Assembly: GCA_965230565.1 (NCBI GenBank)
Contig: CBDDLH010000015.1
Span: forward strand, 496,001-560,000
Source of the DNA: BCD1 sp965230565
GTDB lineage: Bacteria; Bacteroidota; Bacteroidia; Chitinophagales; Saprospiraceae
Reading direction: 5' to 3'
DNA length: 64,000 bases
The notes under the pieces are model-generated. The model did no database searches. It had not been told where the DNA came from and saw nothing but the letters and a program-made list of their open reading frames with translations. Below are positions 51,448 to 60,071 of the stretch, one piece after another; positions within the stretch are counted from its first letter, which is position 1; each line of letters starts with the position of its first letter. The position numbers and the translations under genes were made by a program.

Positions 51448-53172
51448 TCAGCCTAATAATTGTTTGAGTTCCTTTTTAACAAAGGCTCCCAATTGCTGGA
51501 TATAAGATCTGGAAAAATTAAAGGAGATACCGGCAGTTTCATAAATGTCTCCTATAGGTTTGGTATATCCCAGTTCAAGTGCATTGATATAGGCATCAAC
51601 GGTCTTACCAGGATTTTCTCTGTAATTTTTCCAAATAGCTATAGCTCCCAACTGAGCCATGCCATATTCGATATAATAGAAAGGCACTTCAAAAATGTGT
51701 AACTGCTTGTGCCAGATATATTCAGAATAATGTTCCAAATCAGTATTGTCGATCTCTTTGGAGCTGAAATCACTCATTGTTTTCATCCAGGCTGCTTTCC
51801 TTTCCTCACGACTATGACTTGGATTGGTGTAAACCCAATGCTGGAATTTATCAATGGTGGCCACCCAAGGCAATACCTTAAGAACCGTCTCCAGCTGATT
51901 GATCTTCGCCCGACGAAGATCATCTTCATTTTCAAAGAAAACATCCCAGTGATCCATAGTTAACAACTCCATGGTCATTGCTGCCAATTCGGCTACCTCC
52001 GAAGGAACTCTCTTAGCCGCATTCAACTCTAATCCGGAAGTGAGAAAAGCGTGAACGGCATGGCCGCTTTCATGCAGTAATGTTCTCAGATCATTGAGTG
52101 TATTGGTAGCATTCATAAAAATGAAAGGCACGCCGGTAAGATGCAATGGCATATTATATCCACCTGGACGCTTTCCTTTGCGGGAAGCGAGATCGAGGTG
52201 TTTCATCTCCCGCATGGTATTGATGCTGCTTCCAAAGGCCGGATGAAGCCTGTTAAGGCAGGTAACCGTTTTATCCAGCAGTTCCTGGGTGGTTTCAAAC
52301 GGACGAAGCGGCTGCTTGGCATTGGTATCCACATGGATATCCCAAGGGCGCAAGACATCCAATCCAAGTTTTTCTCTCCGGTAACGGTTTAAGGCATCCA
52401 GCAAAGGCAATATCTCATACTGAATAGAATCATGGAATTCGAGGCAATCTGAAACGGAATAATCGAATCGCCCTAATGCGGCAAATTTATAATCGCGGAA
52501 ATTTTCAAATCCGGCATTGGTGGCCATCTGGTGGCGTTTATCCAAAAGATCATCAAACAGGTTTTCCAAAGGCTTGGTATCCTGTAAAATTCGCTGATTG
52601 ATCTTGTGGTATATACTTTCTCTGTAAACACGATCGGTTTCTTCGAGCAAAGAACCTGCTTTTTGCAGCGTCATTTGTACGCCATGTACCCCGATGGTCA
52701 TTTCAGAAAATATCTTGCCGTGTTCTTTGGATTTGAGCTGAACTTCCGTGGAGATCGGAATATTGTTTTCGTTGAAAAGATCTACTGCATTTTTTACATT
52801 ACGGCAGTAAACGTAAAACTTATCTTTATCGAGGTGATCAAAATAGGGAGAACTTACTAACTTTCTGTCGAGGATATTTTCATAGGCATAAATCTGAGGA
52901 GAAAGATCCTGAACAGCCTGCTGATACAATGAAGCCGCCTGCTCATCTGCACTGTCCCGGGTAATATTGATATAACGCCAGCCAAATGCCTCACTTACTA
53001 TTGCTTCTAGTTTACTCCTGTCATATATCCATTGCTCAAGATCCTTAACATCAGACAACTCCCTTTTAGAAAGGTCGTCATAGTAAGGCTGCAACGCTTC
53101 CCAGGAAGTAACTTCAAAATCTCGTGATATGAAGTCTTTTTCCTGATGAACAGATTCGTCAGTAGCTCTCAT
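51448..53172 (-). CDS. M3 family oligoendopeptidase (PepF-like)
   Basis: 574 aa from the ATG at 53172; the longer frame from TTG at 53208 is less likely. The zinc motif is LLHESGHAVHAF (HExGH, about residues 366-370), with the downstream Glu in SEVAELAAMTMELL. Other blocks: FRDYKFAALGRFDYSV, RKGKRPGGYNMPLHLTGVPFIFMN and the C-terminal YYIEYGMAQLGAIAIWKNY. It cleaves short peptides in the cytoplasm, part of peptide recycling. No signal peptide. Confidence 0.94.
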   Translation of the reverse strand: MRATDESVHQEKDFISRDFEVTSWEALQPYYDDLSKRELSDVKDLEQWIYDRSKLEAIVSEAFGWRYINITRDSADEQAASLYQQAVQDLSPQIYAYENILDRKLVSSPYFDHLDKDKFYVYCRNVKNAVDLFNENNIPISTEVQLKSKEHGKIFSEMTIGVHGVQMTLQKAGSLLEETDRVYRESIYHKINQRILQDTKPLENLFDDLLDKRHQMATNAGFENFRDYKFAALGRFDYSVSDCLEFHDSIQYEILPLLDALNRYRREKLGLDVLRPWDIHVDTNAKQPLRPFETTQELLDKTVTCLNRLHPAFGSSINTMREMKHLDLASRKGKRPGGYNMPLHLTGVPFIFMNATNTLNDLRTLLHESGHAVHAFLTSGLELNAAKRVPSEVAELAAMTMELLTMDHWDVFFENEDDLRRAKINQLETVLKVLPWVATIDKFQHWVYTNPSHSREERKAAWMKTMSDFSSKEIDNTDLEHYSEYIWHKQLHIFEVPFYYIEYGMAQLGAIAIWKNYRENPGKTVDAYINALELGYTKPIGDIYETAGISFNFSRSYIQQLGAFVKKELKQLLG

Positions 53173-53245
53173 AATATAATTTTTTCCACTGGAACGGTTT
53201 TTTGCCAACCGCCCAGGTTAGGTCGTCTAGGATAGTACTTTAATA

Positions 53246-53674
53246 CTAGTCCTCTGTATTATTATTTGTATCGTCCTGATTGTCTTCCAAAGATAACATC
53301 TTTCCCTCTTTGAGGAAGACAAACCATTTAATCACCTTTTTAATGTCAGCAGTTTTAACCCGATCTTGATCGTAATTGGGTAAAACATCACTGAAGTATT
53401 CCCGCAGGTCTTCTCCTGAAACATTGACATCAACCGGGGGGTTATCCTCGAATTGATCTTCCATATTCCGGAAAACCTTCTTTAATTCCACAGTGTCTCC
53501 GTCATCGGTATATATACCAATAGAAGCTAATGGTGTGAATTGGTGTTTTCTGGCCGAGGCAAAACGCCTTTTACCAGAACTGAGTTCTTCAACAATCAAA
53601 CCATTACTTCGGTTTGCTACCATGCGGTAAAGACCTGGCAGGCCGCTTACCGCGATAATCTCATCAAAATTCAT
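53246..53674 (-). CDS. DUF5606 domain protein
   Basis: 142 aa from the ATG at 53674. The frame extends to a GTG at 53704, but the -7 box TACATTTG (53704-53711) overlaps it. The start MNFDEIIAVSGLPGLYRMVANRSNGLIVEELSSG is the conserved DUF5606 N-terminus (small SH3-like barrel). Residues 60-125 form the linked helical part (EDLREYFSDVLPNYDQDRVK), and the tail is acidic and Asn-rich. Found mainly in Bacteroidota; function unknown. Confidence 0.88.
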   Translation of the reverse strand: MNFDEIIAVSGLPGLYRMVANRSNGLIVEELSSGKRRFASARKHQFTPLASIGIYTDDGDTVELKKVFRNMEDQFEDNPPVDVNVSGEDLREYFSDVLPNYDQDRVKTADIKKVIKWFVFLKEGKMLSLEDNQDDTNNNTED

Positions 53675-53703
53675 AATAAACGATTTCCTTTTTGTTTGGG
53701 GCA

Positions 53704-53711
53704 CAAATGTA
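53704..53711 (-). promoter_or_regulatory. -7 box of the DUF5606 gene
   Basis: TACATTTG on the minus strand, exact TAnnTTTG match. Start expected near 53697, leader about 22 nt. Confidence 0.5.
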
Positions 53712-53732
53712 CAAACAAAAGGAAATATTTAA

Positions 53733-53758
53733 GACTGTGGATTGAAAATGTAGATGCC
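53733..53758. repeat. Diverged 7-bp tandem tract, GACTGTG family
   Basis: GACTGTG, GATTGAA, AATGTAG, then ATGCC. Aligns to the tract at 45941 with a few changes. Confidence 0.4.
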
Positions 53759-54113
53759 TAATTAGAAATTGGTGGGGGTAATTCCTCAAAAAGTTTGGAA
53801 CAAAGATACACGATTTTTATATCTGTTCAAAGTAATTCAACCAACTTTTTATCCGTACTCACCTACTATTGAGGTATTTATAAAAAAAGGAGTTTTAAAA
53901 TATTATTTAATACCCAAAAAGCTGTCTCACCCGATTTGAAATAATAATACATTGATTATTAACAGCATATAAATTCCCCGTGGTGAATTTTCCCCACAGT
54001 ACAAACTCCATACCTTCGCCAAAAACAAAAGCGGGAATATTAAAATATTCATTAATAACATTCCGGCTCCGTCCACATATTACAAAAAATTAAATGCGAA
54101 AATAAAAATAACT
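53759..54113. other. Intergenic region with an orphan plus-strand -7-like box
   Basis: Mostly AT-rich. TACCTTCG at 54011-54018 with TTT at N20 upstream faces right, where no plus-strand gene exists. No terminator was seen for a transcript from it. Confidence 0.3.
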
Positions 54114-55334
54114 TTAACCGACGATCTCCATCAATTTTTCAGCATATTTATGTTGGGAAATCGCTTCCACTAAAGCTTCCCGACTAATAAGTCCTGATGT
54201 TTCCACCCAATGCATCACCGCTTTAAGGGCAGCTCCTTTCTTGCCTCCTTCTTTTTGAAAATATTGGTAATCAGCTTCTTGTGAAAAATTTTCCCGTAAT
54301 TTAACATCTGCGATCACCGCAGTTTTTGATTTTATTCTATTCCTAACCTTGTTTAAACCATCTGTTGTTACCATAACTACCACATCCGGTTCTTCTAAAC
54401 CGGTATAATGTATGGGCTCAGTGGAAAAAATCACTTCTGCCGCAGAAAATCCCGTTCCGACAGTAATGGGGTATTCCCCTTTCATAGTAGCATACAATCC
54501 TGACATAATTCCGGCATTGGCCAGAAGTTTTGCCGCCGATTGAATACCTCCGCCTGCTGAACCGGCAATTAATACGCCTACTTTTCCCGTTATCGCTGAT
54601 TCAAACCGAACCGGCAACTCCTCTCTTGCATCAAATAAGGTAGAAGTCTCACGGTAATCATATTCGACACCCTCACGATCATTGGCCAACTCCACAGAAT
54701 CATATAGAACATCCTGGAAATCACTGAGTTTTTTATAAGCATATGAGGTACACATACTGGACACCTCAACTATCGCAAAGCCTTTAAAAGCAAAGGCCTC
54801 TGTCAGCTTTTGCTTGAGGTGCTTCGGGTCAGTCACTCTAATGGCCATTCCGGCCCCTGCCTGGTGAGCCAGTTTAATAATATCAAAAGGCGGAGCTTCA
54901 TCAGGAAAATGTTTAAAATCCTTAAATTCATTGGTCGACAAACCACTCATCTGGCCACCGGTCATGCCGTATAATTGGTTATTCAACACCACCAGTGTCA
55001 TATTACTATTTCTCCTGGCCGCCTCCAATACATGTTGCAACCCAATGGTTACCCCTCCGTCTCCCTGGATTACGATTACCTTTTTGGCAGGATCATTCAA
55101 ACCCAGAGATATGCCAAGCCCCAGTGCCGGTGCCCTGCCATGAAGACCATGAATGGTATGCGTAGCAAATAAAGGATCAACGAGCCCGCTGCATCCGATA
55201 TCACTCACAATAACCGCATCCAATGGTCCAAAACCTGTTTCAGTTAGTGCTTTTGATATATTCTTAACCGCAACCCCATGTCCGCAACCAGGGCAAAAAG
55301 GGAACTTCTGTTCTGTTAATATTTTTTTAGTCAT
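54114..55334 (-). CDS. 2-oxoacid:ferredoxin oxidoreductase, fused beta (TPP) and gamma subunits
   Basis: 406 aa. Residues 1-240 are the thiamine-diphosphate-binding beta subunit: FPFCPGCGHGVAVKNI, SDIGCSGLVDPLF, and the TPP/Mg motif VIQGDGGVTIGLQHVLEAAR with NNQLYGMTGGQMS. Residues about 250-380 are the gamma domain (VGVLIAGSAGGGIQSAAKLLANAG, MKGEYPITVGTGFSAAEV, DVVVMVTTDGLNKV). With the alpha subunit upstream it would decarboxylate a 2-oxoacid to acyl-CoA and reduce ferredoxin, or run in reverse. There is no separate ferredoxin-like (delta) subunit in the window, and no CxxCxxC 4Fe-4S ferredoxin motif at the C-terminus. Which oxoacid is used cannot be told. Confidence 0.9.
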   Translation of the reverse strand: MTKKILTEQKFPFCPGCGHGVAVKNISKALTETGFGPLDAVIVSDIGCSGLVDPLFATHTIHGLHGRAPALGLGISLGLNDPAKKVIVIQGDGGVTIGLQHVLEAARRNSNMTLVVLNNQLYGMTGGQMSGLSTNEFKDFKHFPDEAPPFDIIKLAHQAGAGMAIRVTDPKHLKQKLTEAFAFKGFAIVEVSSMCTSYAYKKLSDFQDVLYDSVELANDREGVEYDYRETSTLFDAREELPVRFESAITGKVGVLIAGSAGGGIQSAAKLLANAGIMSGLYATMKGEYPITVGTGFSAAEVIFSTEPIHYTGLEEPDVVVMVTTDGLNKVRNRIKSKTAVIADVKLRENFSQEADYQYFQKEGGKKGAALKAVMHWVETSGLISREALVEAISQHKYAEKLMEIVG

Positions 55335-55389
55335 CGACTATTTTTTTGAAAGCTCTTTAATCTTTTTTCAACACCTTATCACCCGGAGT

Positions 55390-56520
55390 TTATTTCTGGT
55401 GATTTTTAAAAACTTCAGCGACAATCTCCGAAGGATCAATCATGCTACCGATTTTATTTACCGATCGAACTCCTGCTTTGGGCAATTGCCCATAAATGAC
55501 CTCACGCAATAAACCGGAAAGGTTTTCCTCCACAAAAGTGATATGTTCGTATCGATCGAGGATCCGAAGGATCTCTCCTGGCACGGGCAACAAAGTATTA
55601 ATGGTCAACAAGGCAACCTTGTAATCAGCTTCTCGCAATTGCTTTAAAGCATCCCTCGCTGCATCTGAAGAAATACCATAGGTGACAATCAGGTCTGTCG
55701 CGAAGGGTTCTTCATCCAGGGAATAATAGGCCATATCAGGTAAGGCCTTATCCATTTTTTTCCTCAACCTTCGGGTATTATCCAGTGATTCAGGAGTGCC
55801 TTTTCGAATCAAGCCTTCATTATCATGCGTGGAAGAATTAATTCTCACCTGATGGTCATCATTGCCCAAAGGAATAAATGGCGGAACGAGATGATCATCT
55901 GCCAGATAGGGTTTGTAAGTACCTTTTGGACTGAAAATTGGCCTTTCAATCTTTTTGATTTCTGGCAGATCAGAAAGGTCAAAACTTCTCTGGGTCATGA
56001 CCATTTCCTTGGAAGTCAAAAGAATTACCGGTGTCCTCAATTCCACAGCAGTTTGGATGGCTTTATTGGTCAGCACCCAGGCTTCTTCATAATTGGAAGG
56101 ACAGAATACCGGCATTGGGTACCCTCCGGAGATGATTCCGTTCAGGAATTTGAGATCACCCTGGGCTCCTGTTGTTGCAGATCCTGTACTTGGTCCAAGT
56201 CTTTGGACAAGCACTAGCAACATGGGCATTTCCATCATAAAAGCCATGTTCAGACTTTCCACCATCAGAGCAAGCCCGGGAAAAGAAGTTGCCGTCACCG
56301 GAAATTTACCGGTAGCACTCATTCCTGTCATCCATTGGAGCACGGAAATTTCATCAGGCCCGGCCATAAATAACGGGAAACGTTTCTGGCTGTAACGATA
56401 GAATAAATTGGAAGGAGTAATCGGATATCCGACAAAAGCATCGGCACCTGATCTGACACAGGCTTCCGTAATGATCTTAGAGCCGTCGATCAGGACTTGA
56501 TTTGATTTTTCTTTTACCAT
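55390..56520 (-). CDS. 2-oxoacid:ferredoxin oxidoreductase alpha subunit
   Basis: 376 aa. N-terminal pyrimidine-binding domain: DAFVGYPITPSNLFYRYSQ (PITPS is diagnostic), EISVLQWMTGMSATGKFPVTATSFPGLALMVESLNMAF, GPSTGSATTGAQGDLKF. The C-terminal half is the transketolase-C-like domain (LIVTYGISSDAARDALKQLREADYKVALLTINTLLPVPGE). It pairs with the fused beta/gamma protein 55 bp downstream. Motifs fit KorA/VorB-like enzymes (2-oxoglutarate or branched-chain oxoacids) more than pyruvate oxidoreductases, but specificity is inference. Confidence 0.93.
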   Translation of the reverse strand: MVKEKSNQVLIDGSKIITEACVRSGADAFVGYPITPSNLFYRYSQKRFPLFMAGPDEISVLQWMTGMSATGKFPVTATSFPGLALMVESLNMAFMMEMPMLLVLVQRLGPSTGSATTGAQGDLKFLNGIISGGYPMPVFCPSNYEEAWVLTNKAIQTAVELRTPVILLTSKEMVMTQRSFDLSDLPEIKKIERPIFSPKGTYKPYLADDHLVPPFIPLGNDDHQVRINSSTHDNEGLIRKGTPESLDNTRRLRKKMDKALPDMAYYSLDEEPFATDLIVTYGISSDAARDALKQLREADYKVALLTINTLLPVPGEILRILDRYEHITFVEENLSGLLREVIYGQLPKAGVRSVNKIGSMIDPSEIVAEVFKNHQK

Positions 56521-56694
56521 TTGCGCGTTGTTTTGCGCAAGCGGAACAGCATGTCAAAATAGTGTGTTCTGGAGAGGTAAATTTAAGCTATTTCAGGATA
56601 AAAAAAAGGAACTTTTGTCACTTTATTTTGAAGGGAACAAGGGAAATTTTCAACTTCATTTTCTTGTCATCATTTCCCTTGTTTCACTATTCAC

Positions 56695-58689
56695 TTAATA
56701 CGCCAAAAGCTTTTTTAAAGCATCTTTTAGCCGCTCATTTGGTAAAAACTGCTTTTCAAGAGGTATGGCAAAAGGTACCGGCGTATCCAGGGATGCCACA
56801 CGTACCACAGGACCATCCAAATGCTCAAAAAGATTTTCCGAAATATAGGCCGAAATCTCTCCTCCAAATCCACTGGTGAGAGTAGCTTCATGAAGGACCA
56901 GCACTTTATTGGTCGCTTTAACCACTTCATCAATAGCATTGGTATCGAGAGGGATCAGCGTACGGAGGTCGAGCACAGTAGCATCAATTCCGAGTTCCTT
57001 AGTGGATTCTAATGCCCAATGCACGCCCATTCCATAGGTTATGATACAGAGATCATTTCCTTCCTGAACCACTTTTGCCTTGCCAATTTCTTCGGTATAA
57101 AAACCTTCCGGCACATCGCCTTTGATACTGCGGTAAAGAGCCTTGTGTTCGAAAAACATCACGGGATTCGGATCTTCGAAACTGGCGAGCAACAACCCTT
57201 TCGCATCATATGGATTAGACGGATAAACCACTTTCAGGCCAGGTGTATGTGTGAACCATGCTTCCACGGTCTGAGAATGAAACGGGCCCGCCCCTACTCC
57301 ACCACCGGAAGGCATTCTGACGACAATATCAGCGTTCTGTCCCCAGCGGTAATACAATTTAGCCAGGTTATTGACAATCTGGTTGAACCCAACAGAAACA
57401 AAATCGGAGAACTGCATTTCCATCATGGTCTTATGACCTCGAATGCTCATTCCAAGGCAAATCCCAAGGATAGCACTTTCACACAGCGGTGTGTTTCTTA
57501 CCCTGTCCCTGCCATATTTATCCACAAAGCCATCTGTAATCTTGAAAGCCCCGCCATATTCGGCAATGTCCTGCCCCATCAAAACCAGATCGTGACGCTG
57601 CATGGCCACATCCATCCCATCTGAAATAGCATCGATGAAACGAATTTCTTTCGAATCTTCAGTTGGAGCAACAGCCGTTCCGTCAAATGGGGCATATATG
57701 TCAGTGGTTTCTTTGTCCACAGACAATGTCACCTCAGGTTCTGCATAAGCTTTTTTCAATCGGGCGTTGATATCTGCCTTCATTTCCTTCCTGATTGCTT
57801 CGATTTCCTCCTCGGTGATCAGCCCTTCGCTTTTCAGGAACATTTCATAATTATCAATAGGATCTTTTTTGCCCCACTCTTCGAATAAATGTGGCGGAAC
57901 GTATTTGGTCCCGGAGGCTTCTTCGTGTCCGTGCATCCTGAATGTCATACATTCAACCATCACCGGTTCCGGATTTTTTCTCAATTCTTTGGCGAGTTTG
58001 GAAATGGTCTGATAAACCTCCAAAACATTATTACCGTCAATAATAACTCTTCTCATCCCATAACCAACAGCACGATCCGATAAATTTTCGCAGCGAAATT
58101 GTTCTGAATTAGGCGTGGAAAGACCGTACCCATTGTGTTCGATCACAAAGATTACGGGAAGTTGCCAGACCGCGGCCACATTCATCGCCTCATGGAATTC
58201 CCCCTGACTGGTAGCTCCGTCTCCGGTAAATGCCAACGATACGCGGCCTTCATTTCTCAATTTATGGGATAAAGCAATGCCTGAAGCCAGTGATAATTGT
58301 GGCCCAAGGTGAGAAATCATTCCGATGATATGATATTCCGGTGCACCGAAATGAAAAGAGCGGTCACGCCCATTGGTAAATCCAAGATTTTTTCCCTGCC
58401 ATTGCGCAGACAATCTTTCCAAAGGAACTTCCCGGGTGGTAAATACCCCGAGTGTGCGATGCATAGAGAAAATATATTCATCGGGTTGAAGTGCAGCGGT
58501 GCAACCAACAGAAATAGCTTCCTGCCCTATGCCACAGAACCACTTGCCTATCTTTCCCTGTCGCAAAAGAATGAGCATCTTTTCCTCCACAAGGCGTGGT
58601 TTGAGTAACTTTTTATACAGATCTAATAGCGTCTTTTTGGACAAACGTCCTTTTTTGTAAGCTATAACAGATTCGCTAACTTTTGTCAT
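56695..58689 (-). CDS. 2-oxoacid dehydrogenase E1 component, alpha and beta fused
   Basis: 664 aa. The alpha half (1 to about 325) has FCGIGQEAISVGCTAAL, the TPP motif FTGDGATSQGEFHEAMNVAAVWQLPVIFVIEHN (GDG at about 157), GYGLSTPNSEQ and FRMHGHEEASGTKY. The beta half (about 345-664) has DAISDGMDVAMQRHDLVLMGQDIAEYGG, FSDFVSVGFNQIVNNLAKLYYRWG, RMPSGGGVGAGPFHSQTVEAWFTHTPGLKV and the C-terminal transketolase domain. It decarboxylates a 2-oxoacid and passes the acyl group to E2 lipoyl domains. Motifs suit the branched-chain/acetoin type as much as pyruvate. Neither E2 nor E3 is in the window. Upstream of the ferredoxin oxidoreductase on the same strand (gap 174 bp). Confidence 0.95.
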   Translation of the reverse strand: MTKVSESVIAYKKGRLSKKTLLDLYKKLLKPRLVEEKMLILLRQGKIGKWFCGIGQEAISVGCTAALQPDEYIFSMHRTLGVFTTREVPLERLSAQWQGKNLGFTNGRDRSFHFGAPEYHIIGMISHLGPQLSLASGIALSHKLRNEGRVSLAFTGDGATSQGEFHEAMNVAAVWQLPVIFVIEHNGYGLSTPNSEQFRCENLSDRAVGYGMRRVIIDGNNVLEVYQTISKLAKELRKNPEPVMVECMTFRMHGHEEASGTKYVPPHLFEEWGKKDPIDNYEMFLKSEGLITEEEIEAIRKEMKADINARLKKAYAEPEVTLSVDKETTDIYAPFDGTAVAPTEDSKEIRFIDAISDGMDVAMQRHDLVLMGQDIAEYGGAFKITDGFVDKYGRDRVRNTPLCESAILGICLGMSIRGHKTMMEMQFSDFVSVGFNQIVNNLAKLYYRWGQNADIVVRMPSGGGVGAGPFHSQTVEAWFTHTPGLKVVYPSNPYDAKGLLLASFEDPNPVMFFEHKALYRSIKGDVPEGFYTEEIGKAKVVQEGNDLCIITYGMGVHWALESTKELGIDATVLDLRTLIPLDTNAIDEVVKATNKVLVLHEATLTSGFGGEISAYISENLFEHLDGPVVRVASLDTPVPFAIPLEKQFLPNERLKDALKKLLAY

Positions 58690-58774
58690 GGTTTTATTTT
58701 ATCAGAATCAGAGTGTAAGTACGAGGGCAATATAATGGGCACATAATTTTGTTCTCGTACTTTTCTAAATTTCG

Positions 58775-58782
58775 CAAAGGTA
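58775..58782 (-). promoter_or_regulatory. -7 box of the E1 gene
   Basis: TACCTTTG on the minus strand, exact TAnnTTTG fit. Leader of about 80 nt. Confidence 0.45.
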
Positions 58783-58830
58783 TAATATTGTAAGCATGTG
58801 GTGTATGGTTTTAGGAAAAATTTAGTGCAA

Positions 58831-58955
58831 CAACTTGAACCATTTGAACTCACCCGACATTACATGTACCTTCGATAGTAAAATCTCACCTGCCTGGCGT
58901 TGCGGCAGCAGACAGGTTCGGGATTTCGCTATGCTCAACTTGAACCATTTGAACT
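58831..58955. repeat. 20-bp direct repeats flanking an 85-bp composite repeat
   Basis: CAACTTGAACCATTTGAACT at 58831-58850 recurs exactly at 58936-58955. In between lies a CCCG-hairpin-CGGGAT repeat (CCCGACATTACATGTA ... CGGGATTTCGCTATGCTC) split by a CCTGCCTG-type hairpin at 58887-58917. Confidence 0.65.
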
Positions 58956-59021
58956 AAAATCATGTACAGATATACGGGTACATTTATAGTATTCCTTATG
59001 CACTATGCACTTCAATTTCCC

Positions 59022-59029
59022 TATATTTG
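59022..59029 (+). promoter_or_regulatory. -7 box of the dienelactone hydrolase gene
   Basis: TATATTTG, exact fit, 40 bp before the ATG at 59070. Confidence 0.5.
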
Positions 59030-59069
59030 GTACACTTTCTAATCCTTTAATAAATTCAATCCTGTCGTT

Positions 59070-59900
59070 ATGAAAAAAATCGCCATTTATCTCGTTCTTG
59101 CGCTGGCATTTGCTGCTTGTAATAATGATACCAAACCTGCAGAAGATCAGCAGGAAGGCATGGCTCAATTTGCCGATGATACTTCTTTCCAGGATAAACA
59201 TGAAATTCCGGAGGAAATTGCCTATAAAGGGAAAGGCTCCATGAGAAAAATTCCCGGGGTGGACGGAACGGACGTTAATGCTTATGTAATCCTGGCAGAA
59301 AAGCCTTTTGAAAAAGTGCTTTTTGTTTTCCAGGAATGGTGGGGATTGAATGATCACATAAAACAAGAAGCTGACAGGCTCTACGACAGCCTGGGGAATG
59401 TGACTGTTATAGCACCTGACATGTATGATGGCAAGGTTGCCACCACCAGGGAGGATGCTGCAGAATATATGAAGGCTTATACTCAGGACAGAGGCACAGC
59501 CATTATTCAGACCCTCATGGGATTTTGCGGATCGAGTGCTGATATTGCCACCATCGGCTGGTGTTTTGGAGGCGGATTATCCCTGAAAGCTTCTATCCAG
59601 TTAAGAGGCCAGGGGGCCGGATGTGTGATGTATTACGGCATGCCCGTTGAAAATCCTGCAGACCTGGGACCGCTGGAGGCTGACGTGCTGGGTATTTTTG
59701 CCGATAAGGATAAATCCATAAACGGGGAAGTGGTTAGGAAATTCAAGGATAACACTTCCATGGCAGGTAAAAATCTGACGGTCCACACATTTGATGCTGA
59801 CCATGCCTTTGCCAACCCAAGCAGTCCGAGATATAATGAAGCTGCAGCTACCGAAGCGAACGCATTAGCTTTACATTTTTTGAGAGAAAAATTTCAGTAA
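59070..59900 (+). CDS. Dienelactone-hydrolase-family lipoprotein
   Basis: 276 aa. Lipoprotein signal with lipobox AFAAC (MKKIAIYLVLALAFAACNND), so anchored outside the inner membrane. The alpha/beta hydrolase of the DLH family has VFQEWWGLNDHIKQEADRL (the conserved Glu of the family), VIAPDMYDG, the Cys nucleophile elbow IGWCFGGGLSL, an Asp in FADKDKS and the catalytic His in DADHAFANPS. DLH-family members open lactone rings or hydrolyse small esters; the substrate here is unknown, and the lipoprotein form argues against a cytoplasmic catechol pathway. Confidence 0.93.
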   Translation: MKKIAIYLVLALAFAACNNDTKPAEDQQEGMAQFADDTSFQDKHEIPEEIAYKGKGSMRKIPGVDGTDVNAYVILAEKPFEKVLFVFQEWWGLNDHIKQEADRLYDSLGNVTVIAPDMYDGKVATTREDAAEYMKAYTQDRGTAIIQTLMGFCGSSADIATIGWCFGGGLSLKASIQLRGQGAGCVMYYGMPVENPADLGPLEADVLGIFADKDKSINGEVVRKFKDNTSMAGKNLTVHTFDADHAFANPSSPRYNEAAATEANALALHFLREKFQ

Positions 59901-59937
59901 ACCTTAGGGTATATTTTAAAAATCTAATTATCCAGGG

Positions 59938-59980
59938 TTCCGGTCCTGCCTATCTCCTGAGGATTCAGTCAGGACCGGAA
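59938..59980 (+). terminator. Probable intrinsic terminator after the hydrolase
   Basis: Perfect 11-bp arms TTCCGGTCCTG and CAGGACCGGAA. The following T-run is weak (CTGAAAATTATT). Confidence 0.6.
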
Positions 59981-60071
59981 CTGAAAATTATTATGCCTCA
60001 TTTTTTATAAGAAATTTTAATTTTGTTCGGGCAAAAGAGTGTATTTTAGCACAACAACTAAAGCACTGCTT

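Larger units (their letters stand above)
58690..59069. other. Divergent intergenic region with repeats
   Basis: 380 bp between divergent genes. It contains the -7 boxes of both genes and, in between, a repeat-derived segment flanked by 20-bp direct repeats. Confidence 0.6.
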
